Assembly (NCBI GenBank): GCA_019695095.1
Contig: JAIBAQ010000050.1
Span: forward strand, 1-35,269
DNA from: Candidatus Hydrogenedentota bacterium
GTDB taxonomy: Bacteria; Hydrogenedentota; Hydrogenedentia; Hydrogenedentales; SLHB01
Direction: 5' to 3'
DNA: 35,269 nt
Of this stretch, positions 25,369 through 32,428 are shown piece by piece (within the stretch, counting starts at the first letter, position 1; the number at the start of each line of letters is the position of its first letter). The notes under the pieces were generated by a model. The model saw nothing but the letters and a program-made list of their open reading frames with translations. It had not been told where the DNA came from and searched no databases. The translations under genes and the position numbers were made by a program.

Positions 25369-26801
25369 GGCATCACCTGAACATAGTCAACGGCTTGATA
25401 AAGAATCGTGCGCAGCGTCTCGGGCAGGTGAACTCCAAGCACCAAGACAAACGTGAGCAAGACTACGATCGGTACAACTGTCCCCGCGTTGTCTCTGTAG
25501 TCTCGCTTGGAGGGAGAATCGTCAGCGCCGCCCATGACAACGGCAACTACCGTCTTCCCCATGCCTGCGAATACGAGGAACAGGAGCAGCAGGTACGCGG
25601 CGGCGATGCCGTATCGGTATTGTGTCATCGCTGCCTGCAAAATGGTTATCACGCTCACAAAGGGACCAAACGGAGGCGAACCGGCAACAGCAAAGAACCC
25701 GACCAGAAACAAACCTCCCGACAAAGGAACGCGCGACATGGCGCCCCGGACATCGGCGGAGGACTTGCTATCGTAGGCGCGGTGGATGTTTCCGGAAGAC
25801 AGGAACATCACACCTTTTGCGAGCGCGTTATTCAGCATGTGCAGCAACGCGCCGAAGAGTCCCAAGCCACCCAGCCCGGCTCCAATCGCCAAAATTCCCA
25901 TCTGCTCAACACTCGAATAGGCGAGCATGCGCTTGAAGTCTCGTTGACGGGCAAGAAATGCTGCGGCAAGGGCCATCGAAGACACGCCCAGTATGATCCA
26001 CGCGCGACTGACCATCGCTGCCTGTCCGGCCGCGACCAGAATCATGGAAACTCTAAGAATGGCGACGAACGCGCAACTCGTCAGTCCGCCCGCGAGCATG
26101 GCCCCCACAAGCCCTGGCGCTTCCCCATAGGCATCCGGCTTCCACGTGTGCATGGGCGCCAATCCCATTTTTGTTCCGTACCCTACGAGCAGCGTGAGAA
26201 ATGCAGCGCGCAACCACGGCGCCGAGAAATTGTGAGCCGAGCGCACCAAATCCGACAGCACCAATTTTGGGGCGTCTCCCGCGGTCAGAGTCGAATACGC
26301 AAGGAAATATAGTCCAAGTAGTGCCAACGCGATTCCCACCGAACAGACGATCAGGTACTTCCACGTTGCTTCGATCGCTTTCGGCGTATATCGAAAATGA
26401 ATCAATGGGGCCGCGGCCAGGGTGGTTGCTTCCACGGCGACCCACAGCACCCCCAAATGCTGCGCATACGCAACAAGCGACATCATCGCCACGAGTATGA
26501 GCAAACAGGCGACAAAGTTCCGGTTGGAGCGCTCGTTGCGAAACCGGAGGTATCCGGGCGCGTAGAATGAGCAGCACAGGAACAGTCCGCTCACCGAAAG
26601 TAGGAGTATCTTGCCGAGCGGGTCCAACATCATCCATTCATCACCTACCGGAGCGTACTCCTGCGCAACGGCATTCACCGTCGCGCCGGCATGCACTACA
26701 CCCACGAACGGTAGCACGTAAGGACGCAGCCGGTTGGATGGCACCGCATACGCCATGCAAGCGGCAAGGACTGGTCCTAATATGAGTAAAATCAAAGCCA
26801 C
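25365..26801 (-). CDS. HyfF/NuoN-like antiporter-type membrane subunit
   Basis: The 478-residue polytopic protein has about 13-14 hydrophobic helices. Family markers include a Glu in TM5 (LWVAVEATTLAAAP), the discontinuous helix region with Lys/His (APMHTWKPDAYGEAPGLVGAMLAGG) and YSSVEQMGILAIG. These belong to the proton-pumping MrpA/D-like subunits of complex I and group 4 hydrogenases, in the HyfF branch. The GTG at 26801 follows an AAGGA at 6 bases, and the site overlaps the HyfE-like stop region. It would carry ions across the inner membrane, coupled to electron flow in the HyfG/HyfI-like arm. Confidence 0.9.
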   Translation of the reverse strand: MALILLILGPVLAACMAYAVPSNRLRPYVLPFVGVVHAGATVNAVAQEYAPVGDEWMMLDPLGKILLLSVSGLFLCCSFYAPGYLRFRNERSNRNFVACLLILVAMMSLVAYAQHLGVLWVAVEATTLAAAPLIHFRYTPKAIEATWKYLIVCSVGIALALLGLYFLAYSTLTAGDAPKLVLSDLVRSAHNFSAPWLRAAFLTLLVGYGTKMGLAPMHTWKPDAYGEAPGLVGAMLAGGLTSCAFVAILRVSMILVAAGQAAMVSRAWIILGVSSMALAAAFLARQRDFKRMLAYSSVEQMGILAIGAGLGGLGLFGALLHMLNNALAKGVMFLSSGNIHRAYDSKSSADVRGAMSRVPLSGGLFLVGFFAVAGSPPFGPFVSVITILQAAMTQYRYGIAAAYLLLLFLVFAGMGKTVVAVVMGGADDSPSKRDYRDNAGTVVPIVVLLTFVLVLGVHLPETLRTILYQAVDYVQVMP

Positions 26802-26803
26802 GG

Positions 26804-27457
26804 CTATTCCTTCAACGTCGTGAGGTGGGCCGTATCCAACGACGAGAAGGTCAATCGGATATGGTTGATGATGATTCCCATCACGAATACGCCCACAAGG
26901 ACGTCAAGCAACACAGCCAACTCGACGAGGAGTGGCATTGCGTCGATCAGGAGCAAGCCAAAGATGAATACGCCGTTTTCAAGCACCAGGTATCCGACCA
27001 CCTGAGTGATCGCCTTGTGCCGTGTAGTAAGCAGGATAAAGCCGCTGAGTACGGTCGCGAAGGAGACGGAGACGACAAGCGTACCTTGCTGTCCATTCAC
27101 CAAGGGCAACGAGTCCGCGAATATCATGGCGAGTCCGGTACCTGCCGCTCCAAGCATCAGTGACGGAATGAATCCGAGAAGCGGCTCCACTTCGCGGCGA
27201 ATGTGGGCGTCGCGTATCGCTTTGAAAAGCAGTTTGGGTATCACCACCCCTTTGACGGTAGCGGTCAGTAGGCACAATCCAAGCACACGCAAGCCGGGAG
27301 TTGCCTCCTGCAACAGCGGCATGAGTCCCAACAAGGCACCCTGAATGCCAACCGTCCGTATCAATACGCGCAATCGGCTGGAACCCAGCGCGACAAAGTC
27401 GAGCAGTACGGTCAGTATAAGAGCCAAACTCAGCATTGCATTCATAGTCCCGTTCAT
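26804..27457 (-). CDS. HyfE-like membrane subunit
   Basis: From the ATG at 27457, which overlaps the HyfC-like stop by 4 bp (ATGA), the protein is 217 residues with about seven membrane helices. The second half carries a NuoK/MrpC-like pattern (VVGYLVLENGVFIFGLLL, with the Glu that NuoK uses in proton transfer). HyfE proteins are hydrogenase-4-specific and have a NuoK-like C-terminal half, which fits. An upstream in-frame start at 27496 would lie inside the previous gene and add a polar, Arg/Val-rich leader, so it is rejected. Confidence 0.85.
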   Translation of the reverse strand: MNGTMNAMLSLALILTVLLDFVALGSSRLRVLIRTVGIQGALLGLMPLLQEATPGLRVLGLCLLTATVKGVVIPKLLFKAIRDAHIRREVEPLLGFIPSLMLGAAGTGLAMIFADSLPLVNGQQGTLVVSVSFATVLSGFILLTTRHKAITQVVGYLVLENGVFIFGLLLIDAMPLLVELAVLLDVLVGVFVMGIIINHIRLTFSSLDTAHLTTLKE

Positions 27458-28371
27458 CGCAACAACAACGACGCGCCGAAGGCGGCCAACAGGCACGCGG
27501 ACACCAGAAGTTTTGGGACCGTCACCATTCGAAGCCGCGCTATCGACGACTCGACGATTCCAATCGCAATCCCAATCGCGGCCATTGCGACAAGGAAGAC
27601 CAGCCAGTCAAACGGGGAGCCCAAGCCGGTCTTTGGAACGATTAGATCGACAACAAGAACAGACATGACAAATAGCTTCACGGCGGCTGAGTAGACAATC
27701 ATCCCGAAAGCAGGGCCGCTGTGATCGAGCACCATCACCTCGTGAATCATGGTGAGTTCAAGATGCGTGTTGGGGTCGTCCACGGGTATTCGCGAGTTCT
27801 CGGAGAGTAGAACCGCAAACCATGCCACGACAAGCAACGCGATAATTCCGATCGAGGCGACGGAACCGGTAGACGTGGGTGCGGCAAGCATGTGTGATAG
27901 GCTCAAGCTTTCGGTCAGCCGCGCCAACACGGCGAAACCGAGGAACAAAGCCGGTTCCGCAAAACTGGAGAAGGTGACTTCTCGTGCGGCCCCCATCCCC
28001 TCAAACGATGAACCCGTATCCAAGGCGGCGCTCGCCGTGAAGAAGCGGCCAAGGGCAAGAAGATACGCGGCTAAAATAACGTCTCCCGTGAAAGATACCG
28101 GCGCCGCGTGCATTCCGAATGGAATGAGAAGACCCGCGAGAAGTACCGTCGTTAACGACACGGCAGGCCCCATGAGAAAGACCCATGTGGTGGTCCTGCT
28201 CAGCGTCAGGTCTTTTCGCATCAACTTGAAAACATCGGAGTACACCTGCGTCAGCGGCGGCCCTACCCGGCCGCCAAACCAAGCTTTGGTCTTGTTCACA
28301 ATCCCCAGCACGAGCGGAGGAAGCAGTACCAGCACCAGAAGATGGATGACTATGTCGAAGAACCTTGCCAT
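27454..28371 (-). CDS. HyfC/NuoH-like membrane subunit
   Basis: The 305-residue integral membrane protein belongs to the NuoH/HycD/HyfC family, which forms the quinone-proximal heel of the complex. Conserved loops are GRVGPPLTQVYSDVFKLMRKD, FAEPALFLGF and the acidic ENSRIPVDDPNTHLELTMIHEVMVLDHSGP. These keep the charged residues of the E-channel. I prefer the ATG at 28371; a GTG two codons upstream (28377) is possible. The spacing to the HyfB-like stop is a few bases, so translation is coupled. Confidence 0.92.
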   Translation of the reverse strand: MARFFDIVIHLLVLVLLPPLVLGIVNKTKAWFGGRVGPPLTQVYSDVFKLMRKDLTLSRTTTWVFLMGPAVSLTTVLLAGLLIPFGMHAAPVSFTGDVILAAYLLALGRFFTASAALDTGSSFEGMGAAREVTFSSFAEPALFLGFAVLARLTESLSLSHMLAAPTSTGSVASIGIIALLVVAWFAVLLSENSRIPVDDPNTHLELTMIHEVMVLDHSGPAFGMIVYSAAVKLFVMSVLVVDLIVPKTGLGSPFDWLVFLVAMAAIGIAIGIVESSIARLRMVTVPKLLVSACLLAAFGASLLLR

Positions 28372-28377
28372 GCTCAC

Positions 28378-30348
28378 CTACACGGTCGCCAGTAGGACCA
28401 GCAATGCGGCCACGATGTAGACCAAGTACAACTGTGCGCGTCCTTGTTGCATGACGCGCACAAGCGAGAACACGTCCGCGGTGCGCCTGAACAGGGGAAC
28501 TACCAACTGGTCAAGGACAGTCTCCGGCACGTGGCTTCGAAATACGTTGGTTTTGGGCCAATAGCCTTCGAAATGCACTTTCGAAGTATGTGGCCGTAGC
28601 GCCCACCCAAAGAGATTGACCAACATCTGCGCGAATGACGATGCCGTGTACTGCATGCGCGCCGCGGGCGCGATGTAGCCGCAGTCCCACGTTCCGGTGT
28701 ACGTGGTCGTGCCTCGCTTTCGGGCACGCCATAGCATGAAGAACACGACCGCGGTCCCCCCCGCGACAACAGAGCCAGCCGCCATCAGAGGAAGGATAGG
28801 GGCAATCTCAAACAGACTCGGCGTAAGGTCATGATGAGCGAACTGCCAGTCGGTTGTTGCGCGGTCCATAAATGCGACCACGACGACAGGCGCAAGTCCG
28901 ATCAGAAAACACAAACCCGCGAGAAGACGCATTGGCACAGCCATGCTGGGCGAACATTCGGACCCTGATTCTGCAATCTCGGTACGCGGCTCACCCAAGA
29001 AGACAATGCCGTAGACCTTTACGAAGCAGGCGACAGCCAATCCGCCGATGAGCGCGAGGGCCGCCGCGGTAAACGGAGCCAATGGCCAGGATCGCGCGTC
29101 CAGAGCGTAAGCCCGAAACAATCCGATGTAAACGAACAACTCGCTGATGAAGCCGTTCAGTGGGGGCAAGCCGCAAATAGCCACGGCCCCGATCAAGAAC
29201 ATGAGCGCCGTATGTGGCATGCGCTTAGACAGCCCGCCCAAGCGCTCGATATCGCGCGTATGAGTCGCGTGTATGACTGCCCCGGCGGCCAAGAATAGGA
29301 GTGCCTTGAAAAGCCCGTGATTCCAGACGTGAAGAACCGCCCCGGCCATACCCAGCGCGACAAGCGCAGGCTGCCCCAGCGAACGCCCAACCATCGCCAG
29401 GCCAAACCCCATGAAGATGATCCCGATGTTTTCAATGCTGTGGTACGCAAGCAGGCGTTTTATATCGTGCTGTCCCAACGCAAAGGCGACACCCAAGACA
29501 CCCGATACCACGCCCAGCGCCACGAGCAGACTCCCCCACCATAGTGGCGGATGGGGAAACAGCCAACACACGCGCATGACGCCATACACGCCCATCTTGA
29601 TCACGACGCCGGAGAACAGCGCTGAAACGTGGCTGGGGGCGTTGGCGTGCGCGGAAGGCAGCCACACGTGCAAAGGGAATAGCCCTGCCTTAATGCCGAA
29701 ACCCGCAACAGCGATGAGGAAAAGCAAAGCGCCGAATGCGGGCTGCTCTGAGAATGGCTTCAGTTCGAGCGTGCCGGTGATTGCGAAGTAGATGGCAAAG
29801 AAACCGAACAGAAGCAACGAACTCAAGTGCGTCGCGACGAGATAGACCCAACCGGCCTCTTGGACGTCCTTCTTCTCATGTTCCGTGGCAATCAGGAAGA
29901 ATCCGGACAAGGCCATGATTTCCCACGCGGTCAGAAACAGCAATCCGTTGCGCGCGATGAGAAGTAGGGCCATCGCCGAAGTCATGAGTCCGTAGAAGAA
30001 ACGCAGCCGCACACCATTTTCCGGGTGCTCCGCTTGCGCCCAGTACGACAGGCCATAAAGCGCGCCCAAGGCCGACAAAAGGAACACGGACACTAGAAAC
30101 GCAGCACTGAGACCGTCGAGCGTCACGTGGAATGCGCCGCCGGGTACTGCCCACGGCACGTTCAATTCAGGCGTCGCATCGTTTGCGAAGGTGAGTACCG
30201 CGCCTACAGCACCGATGGAGGTTGCGGCCAATGTGATCCCAAATGACCAGCGCTGCCCGGTGTCGGAGACACGGGAAAAGACAAGCGACGGAAGTCCGCT
30301 GCATGCCAACAGCAGTATCGCGGCCAGGACTAGAGTGAGACTGGTCAC
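28378..30348 (-). CDS. HyfB-like antiporter-type membrane subunit
   Basis: The 656-residue protein has around 16 hydrophobic helices. It has the NuoL/M/N hallmarks TAWEIMALSGFFLI (TM5 Glu), LPSAHANAPSHVSALFSGVVIKMGVYGV (conserved Lys helix) and HSIENIGIIFMG. The C-terminal extension WDCGYIAPAARMQYTASSFAQMLVNLFGW is diagnostic of HyfB/HycC rather than NuoL. The GTG start at 30348 has GGGGA 8 bases upstream and lies 11 bp after the EIIA-fusion stop. With the HyfF-like protein it gives the complex two antiporter-type pump modules. Confidence 0.92.
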   Translation of the reverse strand: MTSLTLVLAAILLLACSGLPSLVFSRVSDTGQRWSFGITLAATSIGAVGAVLTFANDATPELNVPWAVPGGAFHVTLDGLSAAFLVSVFLLSALGALYGLSYWAQAEHPENGVRLRFFYGLMTSAMALLLIARNGLLFLTAWEIMALSGFFLIATEHEKKDVQEAGWVYLVATHLSSLLLFGFFAIYFAITGTLELKPFSEQPAFGALLFLIAVAGFGIKAGLFPLHVWLPSAHANAPSHVSALFSGVVIKMGVYGVMRVCWLFPHPPLWWGSLLVALGVVSGVLGVAFALGQHDIKRLLAYHSIENIGIIFMGFGLAMVGRSLGQPALVALGMAGAVLHVWNHGLFKALLFLAAGAVIHATHTRDIERLGGLSKRMPHTALMFLIGAVAICGLPPLNGFISELFVYIGLFRAYALDARSWPLAPFTAAALALIGGLAVACFVKVYGIVFLGEPRTEIAESGSECSPSMAVPMRLLAGLCFLIGLAPVVVVAFMDRATTDWQFAHHDLTPSLFEIAPILPLMAAGSVVAGGTAVVFFMLWRARKRGTTTYTGTWDCGYIAPAARMQYTASSFAQMLVNLFGWALRPHTSKVHFEGYWPKTNVFRSHVPETVLDQLVVPLFRRTADVFSLVRVMQQGRAQLYLVYIVAALLVLLATV

Positions 30349-30359
30349 GGTTGCGTCCC

Positions 30360-31040
30360 CTATCCTGTCCCTTGGGTCCGGCTGGAGGACACGGCGTCTT
30401 GTTCAATGTGCCGTATGCGCGTCACCACCACTTCCGTGCCTGCTCGCGCCTCCAGCAACCGTAGCATTTCCGGATCTTCCAGGATACTGCCCAGTTTGGA
30501 GAGCAGGTGCAGATGTGCCGAGATCGTCGGTGTGACCATCGTGAACAAGGCGAAGACCGGCTGAAGATCGATAGCCTCGAAGTCGATGGGATGGTTCAGG
30601 TAGGCCAACATGACCACGGGCTGGGTCACCCGCAGCAGAATGGGATCGCGCGCATGCGGTATGGCAATCCCTTTGCCAAAGCCGGTCGTACCCTGCCGCT
30701 CGCGTGCCAGAAGCATCTCCAGCAGGTAGCCCCGGTCAGTGCTTTCGGGTAACGGCAAAAGAGCAACCACCTGCTCGAATACGCTGCGCTTGTCGTTTCC
30801 ACTAACTCCGTGACGGACGCCGCCCCGGAGAACCGATTCTTCAAGCGAAGATTGCCGGGAATCGCCTTCCAGCGTGAACGGCACACGGCGCTTGTGCGCC
30901 CATTCGACGAGCCGGACCCGGCTGAAGTGATACCGATCATTGAAGCGCGCCGCAGGCAATTCGTCTTCCTGGACCCAACGGTAGATGGTGTCTTCACTTA
31001 CGCGGAATAGCCTGGCTGCATCGCTGACGGACATCTGCAT
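30360..31040 (-). CDS. Excisionase-type HTH fused to a PtsN-like EIIA domain; regulator of the Ehr-like operon
   Basis: The 226-residue fusion has an N-terminal helix-turn-helix (MSVSDAARLFRVSEDTIYRWVQEDELPAARFNDRYHF, about residues 3-40). After a linker it has an EIIA domain of the PtsN/fructose type, with the phosphorylatable His129 in GIAIPHARD. The EIIA domain should sense the phosphorylation state of PTS or nitrogen-PTS, while the HTH could contact DNA. No PTS permease or HPr is in the window. It is the gene before hyfB with only 11 bp between, so it is made together with the complex it may control. Confidence 0.85.
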   Translation of the reverse strand: MQMSVSDAARLFRVSEDTIYRWVQEDELPAARFNDRYHFSRVRLVEWAHKRRVPFTLEGDSRQSSLEESVLRGGVRHGVSGNDKRSVFEQVVALLPLPESTDRGYLLEMLLARERQGTTGFGKGIAIPHARDPILLRVTQPVVMLAYLNHPIDFEAIDLQPVFALFTMVTPTISAHLHLLSKLGSILEDPEMLRLLEARAGTEVVVTRIRHIEQDAVSSSRTQGTG

Positions 31041-31094
31041 GATAAGTTGGCGCCTGTGTGGTGTTCGTTCCGCGAAGAGTGATTGAGCCCGAGC

Positions 31095-31442
31095 CTAGAT
31101 CTCAAGTGCCCGGTCTTCGTTGGCCATGACTTGCAGCAATTCGTTCGCTTCTGACAAATGCGTCATAAAGTACTGTCGCATAATGTCTAGAACATCCCCC
31201 AACATCGGATGGCGAAGCGAATAATAGACCCTCTTGCCCTCTTTCCGGCTGACGACGACGCCCTTCGTCTTCATGATCGCCAAGTGAACCGACGCATTCG
31301 ATTGCTCAAGTCCTGTCCGATCAAGGATTTCTCCCGTTGAGAACTCCCCTTCTCGGAGGATTTCCGCAATAGCCACCCTGCTCGGATGCGCCAATGCTTG
31401 AAAGATCCCTGATTTGAACTCTCGTAGACTTGACGACATCAT
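31095..31442 (-). CDS. ArsR-family winged-helix transcriptional regulator
   Basis: A 115-residue DNA-binding protein with the SLREFKSGIFQALAHPSRVAIAEILREGE pattern of the ArsR family and a recognition helix in TGLEQSNASVHLAIMK. It contains no cysteine, so it cannot sense metal or persulfide through thiols as ArsR, CadC or BigR do; the signal is unknown. There are two tandem ATG codons (31442 and 31439). A good promoter ends so close to the first ATG that the mRNA is predicted to be leaderless. No Shine-Dalgarno is visible. It lies 54 bp before the EIIA fusion, so it is probably the first gene of the respiratory operon and its autoregulator. Confidence 0.92.
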   Translation of the reverse strand: MMSSSLREFKSGIFQALAHPSRVAIAEILREGEFSTGEILDRTGLEQSNASVHLAIMKTKGVVVSRKEGKRVYYSLRHPMLGDVLDIMRQYFMTHLSEANELLQVMANEDRALEI

Positions 31443-31443
31443 A

Positions 31444-31467
31444 ATTCAATTATATACATACATGAAT
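31444..31467. promoter_or_regulatory. Candidate ArsR operator (imperfect 24-bp dyad over the -10 box)
   Basis: ATTCA (31444-31448) and TGAAT (31463-31467) flank a 14-bp core, and 9 of the 12 half-site positions are symmetric. ArsR-family operators are typically 12-2-12-like dyads with TGAA/TTCA ends. It covers the -10 element, so binding would block transcription. Confidence 0.5.
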
Positions 31468-31477
31468 GATCCTTCAA
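31449..31477 (-). promoter_or_regulatory. Strong sigma70-type promoter of the arsR-Ehr operon
   Basis: On the minus strand TTGAAG (31477-31472) is followed after exactly 17 bp by a perfect TATAAT (31454-31449). A start site 6-7 bases downstream falls on the A of the first ArsR ATG at 31442. The surrounding 31443-31560 is distinctly AT-rich compared with the rest of the window. Confidence 0.75.
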
Positions 31478-31573
31478 GTGAATAGATGATTTGTTCTGGA
31501 TTTTATTTGCTGATTACATTACAAAATGAATAGTGTGAAGTATTAGAAATTGAGAAATTTGACGGTCTTGGTC

Positions 31574-32251
31574 TTATGAGTTCTTGTCGCGAAGCGTGAA
31601 GCATTTCGACAGCAACAACGCCCCCACCGCTCCAATCGCAATACCGGCAACAACGTCGCTAACGAAATGGTCCAGCGTGACTACTCGTCCAAAGCACAGC
31701 ACAATGCCACAGGCCAGAATTGGAATTCGGAACCGCGGGTACACGACCGCCAACACCATAGCCACCGAAGCGATAGTGGCCGCATGCCCGGAAGGCATGG
31801 ACCACAACTGCCAATCGGTCTCCAACCAGCGGAAACTTCCGTCGCCCTCTTCAAGGAAGATACGCGGACGCGGCCTGCCGACGAGGTACTTCACCGCTTT
31901 GGCCGCAAGACCCGTCGCGACCACGGAAACAAACAGATACGCCGATCGCGCGGCCCACACGTTGTACCACCACCGAAGTAACACATACCCCACCGCCCCG
32001 CCAATCACATACCACGCGGAATCGCCCGCCTTCGACAGCATCGACACCAACCCGCGAAACGGAGTCTCTTGATACGCCCTGAAGAAATAAGCCGCGCGTT
32101 CATCAACAAAGAAATAGGCCACCACCGCCACGACACCACACACGCCGAGCCAACCGGCGCAATACGTTAACAAAGGAGGCCACGACAGCTCTGCCCACGA
32201 AGTATTACGCCGCGAGTCTGAAGTCTCTTTCGCTTGGTGCATGCACCCCAC
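31574..32251 (-). CDS. PAP2-family membrane phosphatase
   Basis: The 225-residue membrane protein has about six helices. It carries the complete PAP2 catalytic signature: KX6RP at Lys121-Pro129 (KYLVGRPRP), PSGH at 153-156 and RX5HX3D at Arg189, His195 and Asp199. Substrates in the family are undecaprenyl pyrophosphate, phosphatidic acid or phosphatidylglycerol phosphate; which one applies cannot be told. The GTG at 32251 has GGGGAG at 5 bases; the ATG at 32242 is an alternative. It transcribes towards the arsR promoter with 131 bp of AT-rich DNA between. Confidence 0.88.
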   Translation of the reverse strand: MGCMHQAKETSDSRRNTSWAELSWPPLLTYCAGWLGVCGVVAVVAYFFVDERAAYFFRAYQETPFRGLVSMLSKAGDSAWYVIGGAVGYVLLRWWYNVWAARSAYLFVSVVATGLAAKAVKYLVGRPRPRIFLEEGDGSFRWLETDWQLWSMPSGHAATIASVAMVLAVVYPRFRIPILACGIVLCFGRVVTLDHFVSDVVAGIAIGAVGALLLSKCFTLRDKNS

Positions 32252-32428
32252 TTCTACTCCCCAGTTCTCGGCCTTGTCGGAATCCCCAGACGATTATTGC
32301 AGAGAAGAAAGCGCATAAGAAATGCGAGTCAGACCAATTCGAAATGCACCATCGGCGAGCGAGTCACGCAAAAGCGCGCACAACCGTTATTGCACGTATG
32401 GAGTAGACCGGCTATTTCCTCGCAGAAC

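Noticed and set aside
23869-30348. A functional group 4 Ni-Fe hydrogenase (Hyf/Hyc)
   Set aside because: The large subunit lacks all four Ni-Fe cysteine ligands, and no hyp maturation gene or C-terminal protease is nearby.
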